NCBI GenBank assembly: GCA_021292165.1
Contig: CM037877.1
Location: forward strand, 304,114,063 to 304,178,062
Direction of reading: 5' to 3'
From: Shinisaurus crocodilurus
Lineage: Eukaryota; Chordata; Lepidosauria; Squamata; Shinisauridae
DNA: 64,000 nucleotides
Shown here in pieces: positions 10,652 to 19,512 of the stretch. Numbering within the stretch: position 1 is the first letter of the stretch; every line of letters begins with the position of its first letter. The position numbers and the translations under genes were made by a program. Under the pieces are notes generated by a model. It worked only from the letters and a program-made list of their open reading frames with translations, did not search any database and was not told the origin of the DNA.

Positions 10652-10952
10652 CATCTTCTAAATATTCAGAAATGGGCCGTAAGCTTGGGAAGTCATGCCT
10701 CAGGTTTTCCAGGCAATCTAGAAATATTTCATGCCTTGATTCTTCTTTTCCCAGCACAATGTCAATCAGACTTTCTACCAATTCTAGTTGATCCTTTATC
10801 TGACCGAGGGAGAAGAGTTCCTTCTGCGTGAGGAGCAGATGGGAGTCTGCCGCATCCAAGATCAGTTCTGGGTTTACTTGGAGAAGAGCTTCTGCTAACT
10901 TTCTTCTGGCCTTCCATAGAAGAATGGAAGGGTTTTGGCCAGAAGTCATCAT
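10652..10952 (-). CDS. GVIN1: CARD-like first coding exon of gene A
   Basis: This exon codes about 100 residues from ATG 10952-10950; a second in-frame ATG follows at once. It ends at donor G|GTGAGT in phase 1, matching the acceptor at 9527. An acceptor (TTTCTTCTAG) lies just upstream, so a noncoding leader exon precedes it. The peptide (RRKLAEALLQVNPELILDAA, LLLTQKELFSL, ELVESLIDIVLGK, HEIFLDCLENLRHDFPSL) has the helix spacing and the LTxxEF turn of a caspase recruitment domain. The same exon occurs in gene B (35226-35523) and gene C (57148-57445), giving three independent copies with conserved ends. A death-fold adaptor domain on a large GTPase would let it join inflammasome or antiviral signalling complexes; that role is inference. 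The fold call is by eye. Confidence 0.8.
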
Positions 10953-10959
10953 TTCCAAA

Positions 10960-11200
10960 CCAGCAAAGCTAGAAGAAAGAAAGAAAGAAAGATTTTAGGA
11001 TTTGCATAACTAGAACTCAGAAAGGAAGAGATTCCTTTGGATAACACGCCCTTGAGGTTTAGTTCTCACAAACAGCAGATGAGGTAGTAAAGCTGTTTCT
11101 GGACTGGCACCGAACCACTCCTGACTGCAAGAAGAAGAGCGAGATCACATGTTTCAAGACTCCTCCATACTAAACAATTTATCTGCATACAGAAAAATAG
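10960..11200 (-). other. Conserved intronic block upstream of CARD-like exon, gene A
   Basis: Sequence resembling this (CCTTGAGGTTTAGTTCTCAC, CAGCAGATGAGG, ACTGCAAGAAGA) lies at the same place upstream of the CARD-like exons of gene B (about 34975-35075) and gene C (about 57580-57690). It shows that the duplicated unit included intron sequence. It may hold regulatory sites, but none is identified. Confidence 0.5.
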
Positions 11201-11309
11201 ATGTGAGGGGAAAGAATTATTTCAGTCCCAAATCCAGATGGGGAGGATGGAGTGCCTGGAGCCAGCAAAGATGCCCCACCTTGTCCTGGTCCTGTCTTAT
11301 GAAGCATCT

Positions 11310-11490
11310 GAGCATTAATAATAATAATAATTATTATTATTATTATTATTTCATCATCATCATCATCAATTTTATTTATATATTTATATACCGCCCAACA
11401 GCCAAAGCTCTCTGGGCGGTATATAAATATATAAATAAAATTTATATATATTCATTTTATATTAATATATTAATATATTAATTAATTAAT
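11310..11490 (-). repeat. Microsatellites and L2-like LINE tail
   Basis: (AAT)n, (ATT)n and (ATC)n runs are followed by TATACCGCCCAACAGCC and CTCTGGGCGGTATATAAA and more AT repeats. The CCGCCC...GGGCGGT hairpin is the LINE 3' tail seen at about 1000, in opposite orientation. Confidence 0.6.
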
Positions 11491-12440
11491 AAATATTTCT
11501 CGTACTCTTTTGGTAGAGGCATCCTCCTGTGAGTTGACCCATGCCAGTTGTTGTTTACATCAGTCGCTGGCAGGATGGGCTGAACAGTGAGAGGAAGTCC
11601 TTTTCTGGCAGTAAGGCTCGATGCTTCATATGGCAATACAGGACCAGGTCAATGTGGGGCATCTTGGCTGACAAAGTGTGGGTGCGTGGAGGGTGAGTTG
11701 TAAGCAAGCACAATCGGTGACATTGTACAACATCATCACTGATCATGGGGCACGTCAGTGAAGGCATTAGCCTTAGCTTCCAATTTCCTGGCTTTGTGGA
11801 GCTTGAGCCAACCTGTGGTACCCTTAAATCTGCACTTAAACTGGCAGGTTTTTTTAATCATTGGATTTGCCTGGATTTTGAAAAGGAAATGTATAATTAC
11901 AGTGTTGGCAGTCCTATCCTCTCCACAATGTATTTGAATCTGCTTTCTTGCAAGTTTGCCTGTATGATAACTGGGATTATAAATACTCAACTAATGGTAA
12001 TCCTGATTTCATTTCAAGGATCAGGATTCTAAAATCTCGGGGAGAATTTCCATGGCTAGAGGAGGCTGTCCTCTGCAGACCGCTGCCCTCCACAAGTAGA
12101 AAGCAATAAGAATGATGAGGGAGGGGTGAAGCCAGCGAGCTCATCCCTGCTTCCTTTCCTCACATGTAGAGCTTACACACGATGAGAATGACCGAATAGG
12201 GCTAGATTCTTCTCACAACGGTCTTAATGAGGATCGGGGTCCTTGTGCTGCATTTCTGCTTTCAGAAAGGTGGTGTGAGTCCCTGGATCTTTCTGCTCCC
12301 CGCATCTGTGCATTCCATCCCCAGCCCTCCCAAATTCTCCGACAGTCCAACTTCATGTTACTTTACAGATGTAGCTAGGTGGAGGTTTTTTGTTGTTTTT
12401 TTTACTAAAAAGATGGTTCATGAAACCTCATATGGAACAG
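11491..12440. other. Intronic sequence of gene A, nothing recognised
   Basis: This lies between the leader exon and the CARD-like exon of gene A. No coding signal or named repeat was recognised. Confidence 0.4.
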
Positions 12441-12444
12441 GACT

Positions 12445-12715
12445 CAATATTTTTTATTTTATTTTATTTATTTATTACCATATATTTATACCCCGCCTTT
12501 TTTCCTGCAAGGAACCCAAGGCGGCTTACATAATAATCCTCCTCTCCATTTTATCCTCACAACAACCCTGTGAGGTAGGTTAGGCTGAGAGTCAGTGACT
12601 GGCCCAAAGTCACCCAGTGAGCTTCATGGCCGAGCGGGGACTAGAACCTGGATCTCCGGAGTCCCAGTCCAGCACTCTTACCACTACCCCACACTGGCTC
12701 ACACACATAATGGTG
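12445..12715 (-). mobile_element. tRNA-headed SINE (MIR/CORE-like), minus strand
   Basis: The plus strand reads CCCCGCCTTTTTTCCTGC, then CAACCCTGTGAGGTAGGTTA, GTCACCCAGTGAGCTTCATG, and ends GGACTAGAACCTGGATCTCC with CACTACCCCACACTGGCTC. The last part is a reverse-complement tRNA B box and A box region; the middle is the core shared by amniote MIR-like SINEs. The element is therefore on the minus strand. Confidence 0.7.
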
Positions 12716-13278
12716 GGTAAGGGACATTAACCCTTTCCCTATGCCTGCAATTTACATTACAACTGGATGCCTTTTGGCAATGTAAATTGGGAGACATGGG
12801 TGGGGGCTGATCCAGACTGGGAGCACAACTGGGAGGGGCAAAGGCTTAAAGTCTCCTAACCCCATCCCACCCATAATAGGGTCCCAATCTGTGTAGTAAC
12901 ATGTAGCCTCACCTTGTGAGGTCACATTTCATAACTAAAGGAATAGGCATGGCACATAGAAGCCAGCAGCACTGATAAGATCCCAACAGAAAACACTGGA
13001 GTACTGGCACCATTCTAGCTTCAGAGTGAAACTGAGCATGCCCAACATAACTTTGCCAGCACCTGCTGCGATAGACTTTCAGGTGACAGAAAAACCTTAA
13101 TAAGTTTTGAACCGCTGCTCAGAATGTCACCAAACCAAAGAAAGGCACACCTCCTTGACAAGCCAGAATAACATACATCAGTAGTTTCCACCAAAATTTG
13201 GAAGAACTATATGATACGCTGAGCAGCAGCTTGGAGAAAAAAGCACAAATGTGTCAATTTTCAGGACTTTATAACTTA
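12716..13278. other. Intronic sequence of gene A, nothing recognised
   Basis: No gene or named repeat was recognised between the two SINEs. Confidence 0.4.
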
Positions 13279-13422
13279 GAATCATAGAGTTGGAAGGGGC
13301 CTCTCTCTAAGGCCATTGAGTCCAACCCCCTGCTCAATGCAGGAGAACAGACATGGGCAGCCCAGGCAGTCACCCATCCAAGCACTGACCCGGCTCATAC
13401 CTGCTTAGCTTCAGCATGTGGG
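13279..13422 (-). mobile_element. 5S-rRNA-headed SINE with CR1-type tail, minus strand
   Basis: On the minus strand it reads GAAGCTAAGCAGGTATGAGC and GTGCTTGGATGGGTGACTGC, recognisably the internal control region of 5S rRNA. This is followed by TGCATTGAGCAGGGGGTTGG and CCCCTTCCAACTCTATGATT, the same 3' end as the CR1 LINE at 32836-32915. The head is only part of a 5S gene, so this is a retroposon and not an rRNA gene. Confidence 0.7.
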
Positions 13423-13667
13423 CTGCATTATGTGCTCTCGACGCCACAAGCAGGTTTTGCTGTACCTGTGGCAATTATTACCAGATTGGCTTGAAATTTT
13501 GCACATTTGTAGACCTGATGAGGAAGATCATGGATGCCAAGTTTCTTATTTATATAAGCAGTAGAACTTTGAGGCTTATAATGGTGGAACTTTTTTTTTT
13601 TTTTTTGGTAACTCACCTTAACTAAAGGGAAACCCCTGTGCCCCTTCAATTTGCTTCCAAGTAAATA

Positions 13668-13913
13668 CAGTAATACCTTGGATTGCAAGTAACTTGGTTT
13701 GAGAGCGTTTTGCAAGACAAGCAAATTTTTAAATATTTAATTTTTTTTTCTTGATATACAAGCAACGTCTTGCAATACAAGTACTGTAGTACAGCTTAAA
13801 TTAAAAATCTCTGTACAAATTTTTTTGGGGGGGATTTCGTTTTGATATAAGAGTGTTTTGGATTACAAGCACGTTTCCGGAACGAATTATGCTCTCAATC
13901 CAAGGCATGACTG
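13668..13913. mobile_element. Complete Tigger-type MITE with TA target duplication
   Basis: It starts CAGTAATACCTTGGATTGC and ends CAATCCAAGGCATGACTG, giving imperfect terminal inverted repeats, with TA on both sides (13666-13667 and 13914-13915). The 246-bp element is noncoding. It is the same family as 60567-60819, which lies in the opposite orientation. Confidence 0.8.
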
Positions 13914-14574
13914 TAGTGTAACCCTGGTGTATGGCCTTGTAGGTTTAAAAAAAGGGTGGGAGGGGGAAGGAGCATCCTGGATTTGTACGTGCTCAGTGAT
14001 TTGTTTGTTTGTTTAAAGGCTTCCTGGTTTTACTTTAGTGTGAGGTTTGAAATTGCTATTTTTAGGAGGTGGTAATGTATGGCCATTAAATACTTCTTTA
14101 CTGATTGCTGCACAGCAAAACCTCTGCTAAAGGCACAGGAGCAGGAAAGGCCGTACTTTCTCATCAGCCGGTAACCCTTCTGATGTCTAACAGTTGTTTT
14201 TAAAAAATGATTATTTTTGCCCCTTATTGTTCAATACAGCAATTTCAGTAGGTTCTCAAGTGGGGATAACACCACTGTGCAATCTATTTCTACAAAGCAA
14301 CTTTCCTTTATTAACTCTTAAAACAAGAACAATAGCTTTATACTGCCTCCAGACGCTCTTTATTCAGAAAGATACTTTTGTTGTTGTTGCAACTGAAGGC
14401 AGCACACTTCAGGTTCACAGTTTTGTCATGGTCCCAAATATAGAAAAACTATCTTGAATGACGTGTTCCACTTAATAAGGACAGAGTTCATGAAATAAGG
14501 AAAACAGTTCATGAAATATGCACAGCCTATCAAACCTATGAGTCGTTGACAATGCAAAGCCAAATTTCACATAC

Positions 14575-14660
14575 ATATTTATTTATTTATTTGTATTTTT
14601 CAACACCCAGTGACCAAAGCTCTCTGGGCAGTGAGTAATACATAAAAACATAACATACAA
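14575..14660 (-). repeat. L2-like LINE tail fragment
   Basis: (ATTT)n is followed by CAACACCCAGTGACCAAAGC and TCTCTGGGCAGTGAGTAATA, a diverged version of the CCGCCC...GGGCGG LINE tail. Confidence 0.5.
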
Positions 14661-14700
14661 ACAACTAAACAATGAAAGCCTGTGGCTCACGCTGGCTCAG

Positions 14701-14838
14701 CTTGTCTGAGCATGGAAAGCTAAGCAGGGTCAGGCCTGGTTATTACTTGGATGGGAGACCCCTCCTCTAGTGTCCTGCATTGAGCAGAGGGTTGGACTCC
14801 ATGGCCTTGTAGGCTCCTTCCAACTCTGTGATCTATGA
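14701..14838 (+). mobile_element. 5S-rRNA-headed SINE with CR1-type tail, plus strand
   Basis: GGAAAGCTAAGCAGGGTCAG, GCCTGGTTATTACTTGGATG and GGAGACC match the 5S rRNA internal promoter. The tail TCCTGCATTGAGCAGAGGGT and CCTTCCAACTCTGTGATC is CR1-like. It is a second copy, inverted relative to 13279-13422. Confidence 0.75.
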
Positions 14839-14881
14839 ATACATATATTTTGTATCCCAAGTACTAAGGAATAAAACGTAC

Positions 14882-14975
14882 CTCCTGTTGCCTGCGAGAG
14901 CAGCAAAAAGACTTTTCAGAGTTCCTGCTAACAAAAGATTCGTACCTGTCCGTCAGGTCTGACTTCGGAGAACGC
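14882..14975 (-). other. Putative noncoding leader exon of gene A
   Basis: On the minus strand a conserved segment (TTTTGTTAGCAGGAACTC, then CTGCTCTCGCAGGCAACAG) ends at AG|GTACGT, with the intron starting at 14881. Clearly homologous segments end the same way at 23840 (gene B) and 62051 (gene C), each upstream of a CARD-like exon on the correct strand. The three-way conservation of a donor without an open frame suggests a 5' UTR exon. The 5' boundary is a guess. Confidence 0.6.
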
Positions 14976-14985
14976 AGGAAATGTA

Positions 14986-15005
14986 GAACCAAAAGCGAAA
15001 GTCTC
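14986..15005. promoter_or_regulatory. ISRE-like element, promoter of gene A
   Basis: GAACCAAAAGCGAAAGTCTC. The part AAAAGCGAAAGT fits the interferon-stimulated response element pattern GAAANNGAAA except for the first G. It lies about 105 bp upstream of the leader-exon donor. Aligned versions are at 23720-23736 (reverse) and 62152-62171. The surrounding 150 bp are also homologous among the three genes. Confidence 0.6.
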
Positions 15006-15009
15006 ACTA

Positions 15010-16990
15010 CTCGGCGAGTGCGCTGAGATCAGACGCGATTTCAGATCAACAACTGCTTCTTGCTGGGGAGCAGCATTTGCCCTCCCAGCCGAACAGGATG
15101 CCCAAAAGCCCCTTTAATCATTCCCTGTATCAGTAAAGTGGTATATCTGCACCAGGACAGCCGGGGTGCCTAAGTGGGGAGCAGGGCTGGGCAGGATAGG
15201 AGAGTCGCTTTACTGATGGCAGAGTCCCTCTGAAATCTGAATGGGGCGGGGAGAGAATGTGCAGGTCAGATTAAATATCCGCCGGGCAGAGCTGGCGCTT
15301 CTCTATACAAATTATTAAAGCTTTATGTATGTATTAGTAGTAGTATCTTTACCCTTTTAATATGTATATTTATGATAAGATTTGTGCAAAGAAGCCTCTG
15401 CTTTGATGAAATTGCAACGCTGGTTTAAGTGGATGCCTTCTCTTTCTGTTGCTCTCCTCCTCCCCGTGTACTTTCCCCTCCCCGAGACAAGCATAGAAAC
15501 AAAAAGATTTAGCAAGAAAGCAAATGATTTCCTGGAAATCGGGCGCAACTTTTACACAACCGTCTCTCTCTTTGGTCGCAGGAGGGCGAGTGCGTTGTGT
15601 CTTTCAGCCGGGTTTTTTTTTTGTTTTGTTTGTTTTTTGGCCAGCAAGAGTTCCTTAACCCTTCCCTTTCTCTTGGGACAATATATTCCATTCTAGAAAA
15701 AAAATCAAATCACGGTAATTCTCTCCAGAGACAGCCAAAAACATTTTGGTGCTTGTTGAAGCAGAAAATCACACAGGTGTAAAAATATAGTAACAAGCTT
15801 GTTGTTTTTAAAGGCAAATGTGCTGCCTGTTAACGGCACTCTACAATCGGGCATTTCACCCGCCTCACGTGCTTATCTCTAGCAACAGCCTTCCATACTG
15901 AGGACCAAACAAACGTAGTTTTATTTACCTTTGTGTAAGCACACATGGCCCTGATTAGAATTGGGACCACAGCACTCTGGGAGGGGGGGGGTTTGCCCTG
16001 CACCCATTTCTGTCACAAAATTACAAACACTGGGTGGGTGGGGGGACCGAACGACAACGACGACTTTTAAAAAAAGTATCCATTGGAGTCAATGGAGGTT
16101 TTTCTTCTTTTTAATCCCCCCTGGGGGGGTTAGGACAAATATGGGTGGTATGGGCAAGGTTTTAACCCCGCCTCCTTCTGGGACACCATGGTTCCAATCT
16201 GAATCGGGGCCCTGTGGCTTGCAGAAGTGTGTGGGTGCGTGGTGGGTAAGAAAAGGACTAAAGAAAGGCTGAGAAGATAGATAGCTGAGGCCTGGATATT
16301 AAGCTATTCCTTCCCTGTGTAACAACCGTGTCTGGTGAAGATCAGGAGTAGGGAGCGGGTGGCTGCTGTGTTATGCCAGGAGGCTGCCCTAAGGTCTTTC
16401 CAGAAGAAGAAGGTTACACAAGCAGGAATTAAAACCTAGAAAAGCTGTCCAAGCAGCCAGTAGTACAACAGGAGGGGCGTTGGTGTCAAAGTAAAGCTGT
16501 ATGCAAAAGCTGGATGAACCCAGTGAGTGTATTTGGCTGGGGTGGAGGTTTACAGAATTTGACCTGAGGTAAAAAAAATAAAATATCATTAAGTTGCATG
16601 TATTAGCAACAGTGTCTCTTGAGTCCTTAAGTATCAGGAAGCGTTCTTTTGAAAATTCCAACGTAAATATTAATATTCTCTTATATACAAAATACCCATT
16701 TAATAAACCAAACTTTTAATAGTTCATCTTGTCTCTAGTGTTGGTGCCCATCTCACACCTAAGCTTCTTATACCATAGCTACGAGGTTTGAAAGTACAAT
16801 CCTATGTATGTTTAGACAGAGAAAGGGCCTACAACTCCCAGCATGCCCCAGCCAGCATAGGATTGCACCTTAAGAGAATTGGTGGCAGTGGAAAAGGCCC
16901 AACTTGTGGAACCCTGAGTTATAGTGGCAGGGAGTTCCTTATAGGCCCTGAAATAGAAGAATTCACTAAAGAAAAATTAGAAACCACATA
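15010..16990. other. Upstream region of gene A, no gene
   Basis: The first 100 bp continue the promoter homology shared with gene C (CAGATCAACAACTGCTTC). The remainder has T-rich and G-rich runs. A small element at about 16787-16874 has ends AATCCTATGTATG and CATAGGATTGCACC and TTAA on its right side. No coding region was recognised. Confidence 0.4.
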
Positions 16991-16998
16991 GGTGGGAT

Positions 16999-17195
16999 TG
17001 CCCAGTGAAGGAGCAGGTTCCCCATATGCCATTTTCATATGTTTATTTTATATGATAATTTTAACTGTTTTTTGTACATTGTTGATGTTTTTGATATTTA
17101 CTTTGTGAGCTGCTTTGAGTCCACCCAGTGGGAAAAGGTGAGACAGAAGCTTTTTAAATAAAATAATTAAATAATAAATGCAAGTTCAGACAATT
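16999..17195 (+). repeat. LINE 3' tail (L2/CR1-like)
   Basis: A T-rich leader precedes GTGAGCTGCTTTGAGTCCAC and GGGAAAAGGTGAGACAGAAG, and the element ends in TAAATAAAATAATTAAATA. This resembles the 3' tail of reptilian L2/CR1-type elements. It abuts the truncated GTPase copy. Confidence 0.5.
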
Positions 17196-17218
17196 CTTTT
17201 ATTTATTTAAGTCAAAAT

Positions 17219-18147
17219 GGCTCTGGAAACAGATCTGAACCCTCCTGTCCTCCTGGGAAATACCAGGCCATCTCTACCAACCCATCAGCAATTTCTCGAG
17301 GGATGTCCCCATACTCCATATCTTGGTGTATGAAGTAATTATGGTGTTGCTGTGAAGGGCTGAGAAACTCATTGAGGAGTTTGGACTTGGAGAAGCTCAA
17401 GTTCCCCATCCGCACAAATGAGATGGTTGGCATGGCTGCTAGCACCAGGCTCTCCTCTCTGAAGCCTCTGCTTTCAGTCAGGGAATGGGGCCTCCATTTC
17501 TTCACAATGTCTCTCATGGCCCAGAGCATCAAGGTGCACTTGGGAGTCTCCAGGGGAGGCAGAAGCAAAGGCAGGGCAAACTGGCACAGGGACATTTTGA
17601 GGAGGATCTCCTGTTGGAGGAAACTGTCCGAGGAAAACAGAACAGCACAAAGAACGTCAAGGGGGTTCATAGATACATTCTCATTCGTGTTGCTAGGGAA
17701 GAACATTCTCTCATCAAACATCTTTTCTTCTGTAATTCCTCTCTTTCCTAGATCTTTCATTCCTCCCTGCTCAATTCTTGTGCTCCTGGCAGTCACATTC
17801 AGAGCCAGAACCTTCCTGAGAAAATGCCAAGGCAAGTCCTCCAGTGTCTGAGGGGCGCATTGCTTTAGACTTCCTGAGCTGATTTCCAGGACTTCTTGCA
17901 GAGAGAGTTTCTTGCTTTTATGCTCCTCTAACTTTAATTTGGAGAGAATGTCCTGAAGTGCTTCACTTCTCTCTATAGCAAAAAAAATGAGAAAACCCTT
18001 AGATGTTGGTAGTATCTAATTTTCTGTGGCCCTCAACAGGGCCTCTGACTCTTTCTAACTAATTCCCTGAGCCTCTGCCTCTTACCCTTTCTTCTCTCAT
18101 CACATCACCCATGCTTCCCCAGCTATAGAACAGCCATACTTTATGGA
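17219..18147 (-). pseudogene. Partial duplicate of the gene A giant exon (5' part plus intron)
   Basis: This copies gene A from about 8772 to 9701: roughly 760 bp of the giant exon's start, the splice acceptor and about 170 bp of intron, nearly identical by eye. The frame is open for 207 residues from LPWHFLRKV to SDLFPEP, then meets a stop at the junction with LINE-tail DNA. The GTPase domain is absent, and no CARD-like exon lies on its upstream side. Because the intron is present it arose by DNA-level duplication, and the high similarity suggests it is recent. It is unlikely to be functional unless it is spliced as an alternative exon of gene A, whose leader exon lies downstream of it; that makes such splicing improbable. 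Confidence 0.85.
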
Positions 18148-18679
18148 ATCCAAGTAGATATTGTCCCTGAGATAAAATTACAAGAGTTAAAATGTTCCTG
18201 GTTCCAATCCCTCTAAATTAGAATAGAAGCATGGTGCATAAACCTCAGAATAGGTGAGATTTATCTAGGAAATTGGTGGACTTTGAAAATCTGTGGCTTC
18301 ATTAAAATACTCAGAAAGGAGTTCTATGAATGAACCATTCTGATTCATTTAGATTCCCCCAGGAATCACTATAGACTTAACTGCATTGTATTGGAATGGG
18401 ACATTTCAAGAAAGGCTTGGCATTATTATGTTGCTTTAGTAGTGTCCAATTCATTAAATATAGAGAATATGGAGAATGTGTATTAAGGTGGCCAAGTATC
18501 CTCTTTCATAAAGTCAGGTATCTCAATCACTGTCTGGGTTGGTGTCCACTTTCTTTGCTTGTCTTGTAAAATTCCAGTAAAATTAGACACTATGGGAAGG
18601 AAGTTCTGGTTCCTACAGTTTTACTTCGAGTAAGATGAGGTGGTAGTAATCTTTCTTCTTTTTACTTACCGTAATCAGT
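18148..18679. other. No recognisable gene
   Basis: AT-rich DNA with no motif or repeat recognised. Confidence 0.4.
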
Positions 18680-18681
18680 CA

Positions 18682-18975
18682 GGAAGTTGACAGTTGAGCC
18701 GCCACTGCTGGTGCACCACCACATGCCATGAATTGAAGCCTCAAATGTCCCTAGGAGATGATGGCATACTGTGGTTTCCATTTTCAGGGACACTGTATGG
18801 GAAAAGGAATGACTGCCGCATGGGGCAGCCATTCATTTTTCTGTACAATGTCTGTGAAAATGGAAACAGTGGTGCATCATCACATCCTATTGTTTCTAGG
18901 GGCACATGAAGCTTCAATTCATGGCATGCAATGCACCAGCACTGGCAGCTCAGCTGCCAGCTTGCTGATGCATTA
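18682..18975. repeat. Fold-back element (about 290-bp palindrome)
   Basis: The left arm (CTGGTGCACCACCACATGCC, ATGAATTGAAGCCTCAAATG) is the reverse complement of the right arm (CTTCAATTCATGGCATGCAA, TGCACCAGCACTGGCAG), with a centre near 18830. There is no coding capacity; it is MITE-like. Confidence 0.65.
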
Positions 18976-19019
18976 AGTAAAAAAAACTGTGGTGAATTAA
19001 CAAAATGTCCAGCATTGAC

Positions 19020-19410
19020 CTGGTTTGCATGTAACAACAACCCATGGGTTGCCATGCACAAGTGGGAGAGAGCAGGCACACTGCCTCCCACCTGCTTGCC
19101 GCTTCTGCTATTAATCAATAACCTACTATCGGCCCATTTGTAGGTTGTTGAGCGTGACATGTGAAATCAGAACGCTGGTTTTTTTTAGGGGCTGAACAGC
19201 CCAGTGACCCATGGTTTGTTGTAGGGGTAACCATTGGGTTGTGTAGCCACTAAACAACCCAGCACTCTGGGTTCACATGTCACACTCAACAACCCATGAA
19301 TGGGCTAATCGTAAGTTGCTGATTAAAAGCAGAAGTGGCTGGCGTGCTGCAGGCATTGCGCCTGCTCTCTCCTGCTGGTGCACAACAGCTCATGGGTTGT
19401 TTAATCCATG
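19020..19410. repeat. Second fold-back element (about 390 bp)
   Basis: The left arm (AACAACCCATGGGTTGCC, AATCAATAACCTACTATCGG, TGTAGGTTGTTGAGCGTGAC) pairs with the right arm (ATGTCACACTCAACAACCC, CTAATCGTAAGTTGCTGATT, CTCATGGGTTGTTT). Similar CAACAACCCA motifs recur at about 55575-55840. Confidence 0.6.
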
Positions 19411-19512
19411 GGCTATCGTGACTTGCGAACTGGCCCACTATGACAAGTGGGGAGTGTGTGAATGGAAGGCTTCTCCCCTGCAAGACCTCCTGGAAGGTGC
19501 GGTCCCCTACAC

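Noticed and set aside
13355..14760. Possible 5S rRNA genes
   Set aside because: Only part of the 5S sequence is present, with substitutions, and each copy is fused to a CR1-type tail. They are SINEs.
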